The notes beneath the pieces are model-generated. The model was not told the origin of the DNA and searched no databases. It saw only the letters and a program-made list of their open reading frames with translations. The position numbers and the translations under genes were made by a program. A stretch of DNA of 64,000 nucleotides from an uncultured Acidimicrobiales bacterium (lineage in GTDB: Bacteria > Actinomycetota > Acidimicrobiia > Acidimicrobiales > Aldehydirespiratoraceae), in contig CAJQPN010000016.1 of NCBI GenBank assembly GCA_905480195.1, positions 22,198 to 86,197 on the forward strand, read 5' to 3'. Position 1 is the first letter of the stretch, and each line of letters starts with the position of its first letter. Below are positions 15,343 through 23,501 of the stretch, in pieces.

Positions 15343-17047
15343 TCGCAGGATTGTCGTTGAATCGCAGTCCCAGAGCTTTCGCGATCTGGCGGAGTTGGCG
15401 ATGCACTTCCTCCCACTCTCGAATTCGAAGGAAATGCAGATACTCGTCACGGCACATCTTTTTGAAACCGTTTCCGGAACGTTCGTTTCGTTCGACCTTG
15501 ACGTGAGCCCACAGCAGAAGCCACGACAAAAAATCGGAAGAATCATCGGTGTACCGGGCGTGAAGTTGAGCGGCTCGCTCCGAAGCCGCTCCGCTACCGA
15601 CTCCTGTTGGCCGGATTCGCGGGTCCTGGATCGACAGTCCCGCCACAATGATTGCAACTTCCGTGCAGCAGCCGTGGTCGTCGGCCTCGAGGAGCATTCG
15701 TCCTAGCTTCGGATCGATCGGGATCGAAGCAAGCTGCAGTCCCAGCGGCGTGAGCCAGCCGTCGGTACCCGCCTGGCCCGGATCGACCGCATCGAGTTCC
15801 TCGAGCAACGTGATGCCGTCGCGGATCGCCCGAGCGTCGGGAGGATCGATGAACGGGAACGACTCCGCATCACCGAGACCAAGTGAAGCCATTCGCAAGA
15901 CGACGGAGGCCAAGTTCGTCCGCTGAACCTCCGGCTCGGTGAACTCGGGGCGGTCAGAGAAGTCGGACTCGTCGAAGAGCCGGATGCAGACACCGGGACC
16001 GAGACGGCCGCATCGACCCGCTCGCTGGTCGGCCGAGGCTTGTGAGATGTCTTCGATTGGCAGGCGCTGGACCTTGGTACGTCGGTTGAAGCGGGAGATC
16101 CGGGCAGTGCCAGTATCGATGACTGCGTGGATTCCTGGCACCGTTAGCGATGTTTCGGCAACGTTCGTCGAAAGGATGATTCGGCGTCTGTCATGGCGCT
16201 GAAAAATGCGCTGCTGTTCGGCCGGGGAGAGTTGTCCGAACAGCGGAAGGATTTCGACGTCGCCCATCGTCTTCGAGAGATGATCCTGCGTCTCGCGGAT
16301 CTCTCGTTCGCCCGGGAGGAAGCAGAGGATGTCCCCCGGGGTCTCGCGCAACAAGATGCGGGCAGCGCGCTCGATCCCCTCGGCCACGTCGAGCGTCGGC
16401 GTCTCCGGCTTGTCGGGGTCGCCAAGCGGTTGGTAGCGAACGTCGACCGGGTAGGTCCGGCCTGAGACTTCGATGACCGGCGCGCCGCCGAAGTGATTGG
16501 AGAACTTCTCGGTGTCGATCGTTGCCGAGGTGATGATCACCTTCAGGTCTTTACGCCGATCGACAAGACGAAGGAGATAGCCCAGCAGAAAATCGATGTT
16601 GAGCGTCCGTTCATGGGCCTCGTCGATGATGATCGTGTCGTACCGACGGAGGTCCGGGTCACGTTGCAACTCGGCCAGAAGGATGCCGTCAGTCATGGTC
16701 TTCACGAGCGTGCGAGCGCCTACCTCGTCGGTGAAACGGACGGTGTAACCGACGAGTTCGCCAATGCTGGTGCCGACTTCCTCGGCGACGCGTGCAGCGA
16801 TCGAACGTGCCGCTAGGCGGCGAGGCTGGGTGTGGCCGATCATGGCCTCGACACCGCGTCCCAGTTCGAGGCAGAACTTTGGGATCTGGGTGGACTTACC
16901 CGATCCGGTCTCGCCTGCGATCACCACCACCTGATGGCTACGGATCGTGTCGAGTATCTCCTGGCGACGACCGGTGATCGGCAGGTCGGGCGGGTAGGTG
17001 ATCTTCGGCACACTCAAGCGACGCTGCTCGACGAGATCACGATGCAT
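15119..17047 (-). CDS. hrpA: HrpA ATP-dependent RNA helicase, N-terminal part (frameshifted)
   Basis: 642 codons up to a premature stop. DEAH-box helicase motifs: Walker A GETGSGKSTQ (about 38-47), DEAH in IIIDEAHERTLN, SATIDTEKF and QRAGRCGRLGPG. HrpA-like helicases remodel mRNA and rescue stalled ribosomes in E. coli. Genuine similarity ends at RFNDNPAT; the last about 75 residues are an out-of-frame tail. The CCC run on the minus strand (15342-15340) appears to hold one extra C: reading CC restores NDNPATDAVHQALL and the downstream frame. The ATG at 17047 has a TACCGT -10 box 7 nt upstream. Confidence 0.9.
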   Translation of the reverse strand: MHRDLVEQRRLSVPKITYPPDLPITGRRQEILDTIRSHQVVVIAGETGSGKSTQIPKFCLELGRGVEAMIGHTQPRRLAARSIAARVAEEVGTSIGELVGYTVRFTDEVGARTLVKTMTDGILLAELQRDPDLRRYDTIIIDEAHERTLNIDFLLGYLLRLVDRRKDLKVIITSATIDTEKFSNHFGGAPVIEVSGRTYPVDVRYQPLGDPDKPETPTLDVAEGIERAARILLRETPGDILCFLPGEREIRETQDHLSKTMGDVEILPLFGQLSPAEQQRIFQRHDRRRIILSTNVAETSLTVPGIHAVIDTGTARISRFNRRTKVQRLPIEDISQASADQRAGRCGRLGPGVCIRLFDESDFSDRPEFTEPEVQRTNLASVVLRMASLGLGDAESFPFIDPPDARAIRDGITLLEELDAVDPGQAGTDGWLTPLGLQLASIPIDPKLGRMLLEADDHGCCTEVAIIVAGLSIQDPRIRPTGVGSGAASERAAQLHARYTDDSSDFLSWLLLWAHVKVERNERSGNGFKKMCRDEYLHFLRIREWEEVHRQLRQIAKALGLRFNDNPATRCRASGAPFRTACARRLLRQRSEAVSRHAWRPLRPGRRLGTQAAHAGVGDGSRVGRNQPAPSSDSRPNQPAVA

Positions 17048-17054
17048 TCCAACC

Positions 17055-17060
17055 ACGGTA
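17055..17060 (-). promoter_or_regulatory. -10 element TACCGT of hrpA
   Basis: On the minus strand TACCGT ends 7 nt before the hrpA ATG at 17047, fitting a leaderless mRNA. It is divergent from purL. Confidence 0.55.
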
Positions 17061-17189
17061 GGCAAGAAAGTACCCGGCCGGTCGTGATCTCCGCAGCCTC
17101 GAATCCGACGCAGGGACAGCCATGAGAGCGGCTCGTGGGTGCAACATGGGAAAGCCTCTGATTGCCGCACGCGCGTGGATCCATCGGTC

Positions 17190-17195
17190 TAGGTT
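17190..17195 (+). promoter_or_regulatory. -10 element TAGGTT of the purine operon
   Basis: TAGGTT is followed by 7 nt and the purL ATG at 17203. It is the only obvious promoter at the head of the pur operon and implies a leaderless start with no 5' riboswitch. Confidence 0.55.
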
Positions 17196-17202
17196 CCAAC
17201 CA

Positions 17203-20007
17203 ATGACCGTGCGCATCGATGTCACCGCCCCCGATGACCCGCGAGGCGCCCATGTGGTGGCGAACGCCCCGCTGGTAGGGGTTACTGCGCTGACCGGGTG
17301 TCGGGTCACGCGAGTGCACCATGTGGACGGTGATGTGAGCGCCGAACAGATCGCCGCGCTGTGTGAACAGGTGCTCGTCGATCCGGTCGTCGACTCGAGC
17401 GTGGTTGGCGGTGTCACGCCCGCCGAAGGTCGAGTCGTCGAGGTTGCGTTGATGCCCGGGGCTACCGATCCAGACGCTCGAGAGCTCGAGCGGGCCGCTC
17501 GAAACCTGGGCCTCCCCGACATTCGGGTGGTCACCGCCCGGCGTTACGATCTTCTCGGAGAACTCTCCGATGCCGATGTTGCGACCGTCACTCATCGCTT
17601 GCTCGCCAACGACACCATCGAGATTTGGACTGAAGGCGAACTACCGGCAGAGTTTGCGGGTGCGGCTGAAGCCGATGTCCGGGTCGATCTCGTCCCACTT
17701 GAGGATCTGTCGGACGACGAATTGCTGCGCCTCAGCCACGATCGGGTCTTGTCGCTCGACCTGACCGAGATGCGGGCGATCCAGGCCCATTTCGCAGCTG
17801 AGCGTCGGCACCCACGTGATGCCGAACTCGAAACGCTCGCCCAGACGTGGTCTGAGCACTGCGTACACAAGACGTTTCGGGCCAAAATCGATCTCACCCA
17901 CACGGCAGCCGACGGAACGGTCACCTACTCCCACCATGACGGCCTGCTGCAAGCTCTCAGAGCGGTCACCGACGAGCTCGATCCTCCCTGGCTTCGATCA
18001 GCATTCGTTGACGATGCAGGAATCGTGGCCTTTGACGACGAGTTTGATATCGCTTTCAAGGTGGAGACGCACAACCATCCGTCGGCGCTTGAACCCTTTG
18101 GTGGTGCCAACACTGGAGTGGGTGGCGTGGTTCGCGATGTCATCGGAGTTTCGGCTCGGCCGATCGCGTGCACCGACGTACTTTGTTTCGGGCCGGCAGA
18201 TCTGCCCGACGCTCGACTACCGGCGGGCGTGTTACATCCTCGTCGGATCCGAGACGGTGTCGTTGGTGGCATCGGCGACTACGGGAACAAGCTCGGACTT
18301 CCTACGGTAAACGGAGCGGTGCTCTACGACGACGGCTATACGGCCAATCCCCTCGTGTACTGCGGGGCGCTGGGAATTCTGCCGCATGGTTCGCACCCGA
18401 CCGAACCACAAGTCGGCGACCGAGTGGTCTCCCTCGGCGGTCGCGTGGGACGCGATGGCATCCATGGTGCGACGTTTTCCTCGGCAGGAATGGACGCGTC
18501 CACGGTCGACCATGTTGGGTCCGCCGTGCAGATCGGTGACCCGATCACGGAGAAAGGCCTGATCGAAGTCATCGAGCGGGCCCGAGATGCCCGGCTCTAC
18601 CACGCCATCACCGATTGTGGTGCCGGTGGCTTCTCGTCGTCGATCGGCGAGATGGGGGAGGACCTCGGGGTCGAGGTCGACCTGTCGGTCGTGCCACTGA
18701 AGTACCCCGGTTTGCAGCCGTGGGAGATCTGGCTGAGCGAGGCTCAGGAGCGCATCGTGATCGCAGTGCCCTCGGCGAAGCTCGGCGAGCTCGAAGCGTT
18801 GTGCGATGCCTGGGACGTCGAGGTCACCGACCTCGGTACCTTCACCGACACGAAACGACTGGTGGTTCGCTACGGCGCCACCCCCGTGGTCGACCTTCCG
18901 ATGGGCTTTCTGCACGAGGGGATCCCTCGACGTGAGATGCAGGCGGTGTGGGTGGATTCGCCACCCAAAGAAATCGTGCCGCCTGCGATCGATGCGTCTC
19001 ACATCCTCCGCCTCCTCGCCCATCCGAACGTGGCGTCGAAGGAGGACATCGTTCGGCGCTACGACCACGAGGTGCGGGGCGGCACGGTGGTGCGTCCATA
19101 TGTAGGGCCCGAAGCGGACGGGCCGGCTGATGCCGCCGTCCTGAAGCCACTGGGAACCAGCGGGACGAAGGCGGTCGTCCTCAGCAACGGCATCTGCCCG
19201 GCTGTCGGACGCCACGATCCGTTCGCAATGGCGCTGCTTGCGATGGACGAGGCCGTTCGCAATTTGGTTGCGGTTGGAGGCGACCCCGACCAGGTCGCGG
19301 TACTCGACAACTTCTGCTGGGGCGACCCCACGAAATCTGATCGGCTCGGTTCGCTGGTCCGGGCCGTTCAGGGGTGCACCGAAGGCGCCCGTCGCTATGG
19401 GATGCCCTTCATTTCTGGCAAGGACAGCCTGTTCAACGAATTCGACGGCGAAGCGATACCAGGCACCCTGCTCATCTCGGCGCTCGGCCTCGTACCGGAT
19501 CTTCATTGTGCGATCGATTCAGCAGGCATGGCGGTCGGTGACGACATCTGGTTCGTGGGGCGGCACCAGGCGGCACTGGGTGGCTCGTTGGCATCCGAAG
19601 AGTTCGGCCTGGGGGCCACGGACGTCCCCGAACCGCTCGTCGATCCGCTACCGCGGTATCGGGCGGTCCACGCAGCGATCGCATCGGACCTCGTTACAGC
19701 CGCCCACGACTGCTCCGACGGTGGCCTTGCGGTGGCGTTGAGCGAGATGGCGATCGCCGCGCGACAGGGAGTCGCTATCGAGGTGCCAACCGACGGGGTC
19801 GACGCAGCGACGGCGCTGATCAACGAAGCGCCTGGCCGCTTACTGCTCTCGGCGAGGGCAGCAGATCGCGAGGCGGTGTCGGCGATTCTTGGTGAGCACG
19901 GTCGCCGGATTGGTGCGGTGACCGGCGATGGGTTCGTCAGCCTCGGAGCGGTCGTCGTGCTACTCGACGATGCAGTTCTTGCCTTCACCAAGGGCGTTGT
20001 CTCATGA
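17203..20007 (+). CDS. purL: FGAM synthase, PurS-PurL fusion
   Basis: 934 residues, converting FGAR and glutamine-derived ammonia to FGAM with ATP. Residues 1-165 resemble PurS-like half-domains (TGCRVTRVHHVDGD and a second segment ending TARRYDLLG), normally encoded by a separate purS. The remainder is a small-type PurL with ETHNHPSALEPFGGA (about 288-302) and two AIRS-type lobes. No stand-alone purS is present, while purQ follows with a 4-bp ATGA overlap, so the complex is expected to be PurSL-PurQ. The ATG at 17203 is supported by TAGGTT 7 nt upstream; an ATG at 17122 would add 27 residues without family similarity. Confidence 0.94.
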   Translation: MTVRIDVTAPDDPRGAHVVANAPLVGVTALTGCRVTRVHHVDGDVSAEQIAALCEQVLVDPVVDSSVVGGVTPAEGRVVEVALMPGATDPDARELERAARNLGLPDIRVVTARRYDLLGELSDADVATVTHRLLANDTIEIWTEGELPAEFAGAAEADVRVDLVPLEDLSDDELLRLSHDRVLSLDLTEMRAIQAHFAAERRHPRDAELETLAQTWSEHCVHKTFRAKIDLTHTAADGTVTYSHHDGLLQALRAVTDELDPPWLRSAFVDDAGIVAFDDEFDIAFKVETHNHPSALEPFGGANTGVGGVVRDVIGVSARPIACTDVLCFGPADLPDARLPAGVLHPRRIRDGVVGGIGDYGNKLGLPTVNGAVLYDDGYTANPLVYCGALGILPHGSHPTEPQVGDRVVSLGGRVGRDGIHGATFSSAGMDASTVDHVGSAVQIGDPITEKGLIEVIERARDARLYHAITDCGAGGFSSSIGEMGEDLGVEVDLSVVPLKYPGLQPWEIWLSEAQERIVIAVPSAKLGELEALCDAWDVEVTDLGTFTDTKRLVVRYGATPVVDLPMGFLHEGIPRREMQAVWVDSPPKEIVPPAIDASHILRLLAHPNVASKEDIVRRYDHEVRGGTVVRPYVGPEADGPADAAVLKPLGTSGTKAVVLSNGICPAVGRHDPFAMALLAMDEAVRNLVAVGGDPDQVAVLDNFCWGDPTKSDRLGSLVRAVQGCTEGARRYGMPFISGKDSLFNEFDGEAIPGTLLISALGLVPDLHCAIDSAGMAVGDDIWFVGRHQAALGGSLASEEFGLGATDVPEPLVDPLPRYRAVHAAIASDLVTAAHDCSDGGLAVALSEMAIAARQGVAIEVPTDGVDAATALINEAPGRLLLSARAADREAVSAILGEHGRRIGAVTGDGFVSLGAVVVLLDDAVLAFTKGVVS

Positions 20008-20792
20008 GTCGGCCGCCTGTTCTGATTCCGCACGCCTCTGGCACGAACCGTGACGACGAGGCCGCCCAAGCGATCCGTCTCGCAGGGGGTGAGCCGACTA
20101 TCGCCCACGTCAACGAGTTGCGAAGTGGCACAGTGCGGATCGCCGACTACGCCGCCATCCTTTTACCGGGGGGCTTCAGTTATGGCGATGCACTGGGTGC
20201 CGGTGGACGTCTCGCGCTCGAACTACGCACCTGGTTTGCCGAGGAACTTGCCACTGCAGCCTCAGCCGGCAAGCCGATGCTCGGTATCTGCAACGGCTTT
20301 CAGGTGCTGGTGAAGGCAGGGCTGCTTCCTGGCCCGATGGGAGAAACACGTTCGGTCACACTTACCGAGAACGCCGAGGGGCGCTTTGAGTGCCGGTGGG
20401 TCACGCTGAGCGTCGAACCAGCGTGCCGGAGTGGCTGGCTCGGTGCGATCGCCGGCACAACGATGCGGTGTCCAATAGCGCACGGTGAGGGCCGCCTTGC
20501 TGTGGCTGATGGAGCGAGTGCCGAGCGGCTCGAGAATGGTCTGGTGGCGTTCCGGTATTTGGCCGACGGAGCTCGACCAACCTCGCGCAAACCGGTCGCT
20601 GCTGCCGGTGCCTACCCAGCCAACCCAAACGGTTCGGTCAACGACATCGCCGGGATCTGCGACGAGGGAGGCACGATCGTCGGATTGATGCCCCACCCCG
20701 AGGACCATGTCCTCGACTGGCAGCGACCCTCCGGTCCCGAGGGAGGATTGGGGCTACCCCTGTTTGAGGCCTTCGTCGCAGGCGCCCGATGA
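20004..20792 (+). CDS. purQ: FGAM synthase glutaminase subunit PurQ
   Basis: 262 residues, class I glutamine amidotransferase supplying ammonia to PurL. The nucleophile Cys is in GICNGFQV (about 93-100) and the His-Glu pair is in MPHPEDH (about 231-237). LLPGGFSYGD is the typical oxyanion region. The ATG overlaps the purL stop (ATGA), and its own stop overlaps purC the same way, ensuring coupled expression. It is slightly longer than the about 225-residue Bacillus PurQ. Confidence 0.95.
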   Translation: MSRPPVLIPHASGTNRDDEAAQAIRLAGGEPTIAHVNELRSGTVRIADYAAILLPGGFSYGDALGAGGRLALELRTWFAEELATAASAGKPMLGICNGFQVLVKAGLLPGPMGETRSVTLTENAEGRFECRWVTLSVEPACRSGWLGAIAGTTMRCPIAHGEGRLAVADGASAERLENGLVAFRYLADGARPTSRKPVAAAGAYPANPNGSVNDIAGICDEGGTIVGLMPHPEDHVLDWQRPSGPEGGLGLPLFEAFVAGAR

Positions 20793-21766
20793 GTCTCGAT
20801 CTGGGTCCGGCTCTGACTCACCCGTTCACCGGGATCGATGCCGCGGCTGTTGCGACGCTCGGCCCGCTCACGACCGGGAAGGTGCGAGACATCGTCGATC
20901 TTGGTGACACGATCGCTTTGATTGCGACCGACCGGCTGTCTGCCTTCGATCATGTCCTCGGTACCGTGCCGTATCGAGGACAGGTTCTCAACGAGTTGGC
21001 AGTGTGGTGGTTCGACCAGATTGCCGACCTCGTGCCATCGCACGTGCTCGGCATGCCTGACGAGAATGTGACGATCGGCAAAAAGTGCACGACGCTGCCG
21101 GTGGAGGTCGTCGTTCGTGGCCAGTTGTCCGGTTCCACATCAACGTCACTTTGGACGTCGTATGCGGCGGGGGAGCGGACGATCTACGGGATCGACTTCC
21201 CAGAGGGCATGTCGAAGAATGATCCACTCCCTGAGGCCATCATCACGCCCACCACCAAGGCCGAGCGCGGCGGTCATGACGAACCGATCACCGAGTCGGA
21301 CATCGTGGCCAACGCGCTCGTCGACGGAGATCTTTGGGAGCAGGTACGTTCGGTGGCGCTGGCTGTTTTTGAACGAGGTCGTCGGGTTGCAGCGGAGGCT
21401 GGCCTCGTACTCGTCGACACCAAATACGAGTTCGGCCTCGATGCAGACGGCGTGCTCACGATCATCGACGAAGTGCACACTCCAGACTCCTCGCGCTTTT
21501 GGCGGGCATCGACCGTCGACGATCGGCGTGCTGTCGGTGAAGAGCCCGAGAACCTCGACAAGGAGTATGTGAGGCTCGCGTACGTGCGTGCCGGCTTCGA
21601 TCCTGAGTCAGGGGCTGACCCGTGGCCGCTGCCCGAGCAACTGGCACGAGAGGCTGCTGGGGTCTACCAGGAGACGTTCGCAGCGCTGACCGGTCATCTG
21701 TTCGAGCCCGGTGCGTACCCTGCTGCCGAGCGGGTGATCGCAGCGCTCCATTCGTTTACTCATTGA
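20789..21766 (+). CDS. purC: SAICAR synthetase PurC
   Basis: 325 residues, ligating CAIR with aspartate using ATP. Recognisable motifs are TGKVRDIVDLG near the N-terminus, IATDRLSAFDH, VEVVVRGQLSGS, LVDTKYEFGLD and the signature EVHTPDSSRFW. The length matches the longer, yeast-like PurC form rather than the about 240-residue Bacillus form. It starts inside the purQ stop and is followed by a 93-bp gap with a stable hairpin before purE. Confidence 0.95.
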   Translation: MSLDLGPALTHPFTGIDAAAVATLGPLTTGKVRDIVDLGDTIALIATDRLSAFDHVLGTVPYRGQVLNELAVWWFDQIADLVPSHVLGMPDENVTIGKKCTTLPVEVVVRGQLSGSTSTSLWTSYAAGERTIYGIDFPEGMSKNDPLPEAIITPTTKAERGGHDEPITESDIVANALVDGDLWEQVRSVALAVFERGRRVAAEAGLVLVDTKYEFGLDADGVLTIIDEVHTPDSSRFWRASTVDDRRAVGEEPENLDKEYVRLAYVRAGFDPESGADPWPLPEQLAREAAGVYQETFAALTGHLFEPGAYPAAERVIAALHSFTH

Positions 21767-21784
21767 GCTCAAAATCGGCGCAAC

Positions 21785-21827
21785 TTTGTATCCAACGCGC
21801 GCCTCCCCGGCTGCGCGAGGATGCAAA
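21785..21827 (+). other. Strong hairpin in the purC-purE gap
   Basis: TTTGTATCC (21785-21793) pairs with GGATGCAAA (21819-21827) over 9 bp with one G-U, and CGCGC (21796-21800) pairs with GCGCG (21813-21817) above it. No U-tract follows, so it is not a standard terminator. It is the only sizeable gap in an otherwise overlapping operon and may mark an RNA processing or differential-stability site. Confidence 0.5.
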
Positions 21828-21859
21828 CTGGATCGGGCTTTCGGGGAGGAACGGGTTCT

Positions 21860-22351
21860 GTGGCAGACGATCCGCGCGTAGGCGTGATCATGGGCAGTGA
21901 CTCGGACTGGGCCACAATGTCTTGTGCTGCCGACGTTCTCGACCAGTTTGGGATCGCGCACGAGGCCTTGGTCGTCTCGGCCCATCGAACGCCTGACTGG
22001 ATGGTCGAATACGCACAAACAGCGGAGGACAGAGGGCTTGAGGCGATCATTGCGGGAGCTGGAGGCGCCGCTCACTTACCGGGCATGGTCGCTGGCCACA
22101 CGATCGTTCCCGTCGTCGGCGTTCCCATCAAGAGCCGGTCACTCAACGGGATTGACTCGTTGCTTTCCATCGTCCAGATGCCAGCTGGTGTGCCGGTAGC
22201 CACGATGGCGATCGGCGATGCCGGTGCCACCAACGCTGGTTTTTTCGTGGTCGCAATGTTGGCTCGGCACGACAGCTCCATGGCCCAGGCCCTTCGAGAC
22301 TTCCGGGCACAACGGGCATCACAGGTCCGATCGATCGAGCTCGAACGCTGA
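21860..22351 (+). CDS. purE: N5-CAIR mutase PurE
   Basis: 163 residues, converting N5-CAIR to CAIR as partner of PurK. The active-site motif VGVIMGSDSDW is near the N-terminus, with VVSAHRTPDWM and AGAGGAAHLPGM following; these are class I PurE markers. GTG at 21860 is chosen because GGGGAGGA (21843-21850) lies 9 nt upstream and the protein then begins right before the first strand. purK follows 4 nt after the stop. Confidence 0.95.
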   Translation: MADDPRVGVIMGSDSDWATMSCAADVLDQFGIAHEALVVSAHRTPDWMVEYAQTAEDRGLEAIIAGAGGAAHLPGMVAGHTIVPVVGVPIKSRSLNGIDSLLSIVQMPAGVPVATMAIGDAGATNAGFFVVAMLARHDSSMAQALRDFRAQRASQVRSIELER

Positions 22352-22355
22352 TCTG

Positions 22356-23498
22356 ATGTCCTCTGCGCCCCTCGGACCCGGAACCACCATTGGAATCGTC
22401 GGAGGTGGACAACTCGGTCGGATGCTTGCGCAGACCGCCCGCCAACATGGTTACGGCGTGGCTGTGTTCACCGGAGGTGGCTCCGGCTCGCCGGCCGGTG
22501 TACTTGCGGATCGCGAGTTCTCTGGATCCTTCGATGACCCCGACGAGGTCGCCGGATTCCTCGCCATGGTCGATGCGTTGACGTGGGAGTTCGAGAATGT
22601 CGACACTGCACTAGCTGATGCCGCCGAAGCGATGGGCGTTGTGGTGCGTCCGTCCGGTTCGATCATCGCAGTTGCTCAGGATCGCGAGCTGGAAAAACAG
22701 GCCCTCACCGCTGCCGGCGTGGGTGTCTCTCCCTGGCGCTCGGTCGAAACACTCGCCGACCTCGAGGTGGCGGTAGATGCGTTGGGGGTGCCAGTGATCG
22801 CAAAAACAGCGCGATTCGGCTACGACGGCAAGGGCCAGGTTCGCATCAACAACCCAGACGAGATCGCTGCAGCCTGGGATTTGCTGGGCGGTGCCCGCCT
22901 CGTCGTCGAGTCGCTGATCTCGTTCGATCGTGAGCTCAGCGTGGTGGTTGCGCGCGGCATCGACGGCGAGATTGTCGACCATGGCGTAATGGAGAACACG
23001 CACGTCAACCACATCATTGACACCACGGTGGTGCCTGCGATGGTCGACGCGGCCACCGCAGAGGCTGCTCGCAAGACGGCCCACATGGTTGCCGAGGGAC
23101 TTGAGCTCGTCGGTGTTTTGTGCGTCGAATTGTTTGATACCGCCGAGGGGCTTCTCGTCAACGAGATTGCCCCGAGACCGCACAACAGCGGTCATTGCAC
23201 GATCGAAGCGGCGGCTGCTGGGCAATTCGAACAGCAACTCCGAGCCGTCACCGGAATGCCGCTCGGAGACGGCTCGTGCCGTCCGGCGGCGATGGCACAG
23301 CTCCTTGGTGATCTCTGGGAGTCCGGCGAACCCGATTGGTCTGCCGTCCTGGGTCAGCCCGGTGTGCATCTGCATCTGTACGGCAAAAGCGAGGCCCGGC
23401 CGGGCCGGAAGATGGGGCACCTCACCTGTGTGAGTGATGACCCCGCTCGTGCATTGCGACAAGTACTCGAGGCGCGGGAAGCGCTGGCTGGACGGTGA
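22356..23498 (+). CDS. purK: N5-CAIR synthetase PurK
   Basis: 380 residues, ATP-grasp enzyme making N5-CAIR from AIR, bicarbonate and ATP. GIVGGGQLGRMLAQ (about 11-24) forms the N-terminal fold; KTARFGYDGKGQ is the ATP-binding loop; VNEIAPRPHNSGH is the metal-binding signature. Together with PurE this gives the two-step bacterial carboxylation route. purF starts 3 nt downstream. Confidence 0.95.
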   Translation: MSSAPLGPGTTIGIVGGGQLGRMLAQTARQHGYGVAVFTGGGSGSPAGVLADREFSGSFDDPDEVAGFLAMVDALTWEFENVDTALADAAEAMGVVVRPSGSIIAVAQDRELEKQALTAAGVGVSPWRSVETLADLEVAVDALGVPVIAKTARFGYDGKGQVRINNPDEIAAAWDLLGGARLVVESLISFDRELSVVVARGIDGEIVDHGVMENTHVNHIIDTTVVPAMVDAATAEAARKTAHMVAEGLELVGVLCVELFDTAEGLLVNEIAPRPHNSGHCTIEAAAAGQFEQQLRAVTGMPLGDGSCRPAAMAQLLGDLWESGEPDWSAVLGQPGVHLHLYGKSEARPGRKMGHLTCVSDDPARALRQVLEAREALAGR

Positions 23499-23501
23499 TC
23501 T

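Noticed and set aside
17048..17202. A purine (guanine/adenine) or PRPP riboswitch before purL
   Set aside because: The likely promoter is 7 nt before the start codon, leaving no leader, and no conserved aptamer sequence is visible.
18232..19506. Long open frames antisense to purL, purK (22611-23747) and purF (23907-25211)
   Set aside because: They mirror conserved purine genes and show no recognisable domain; they reflect codon bias at third positions.
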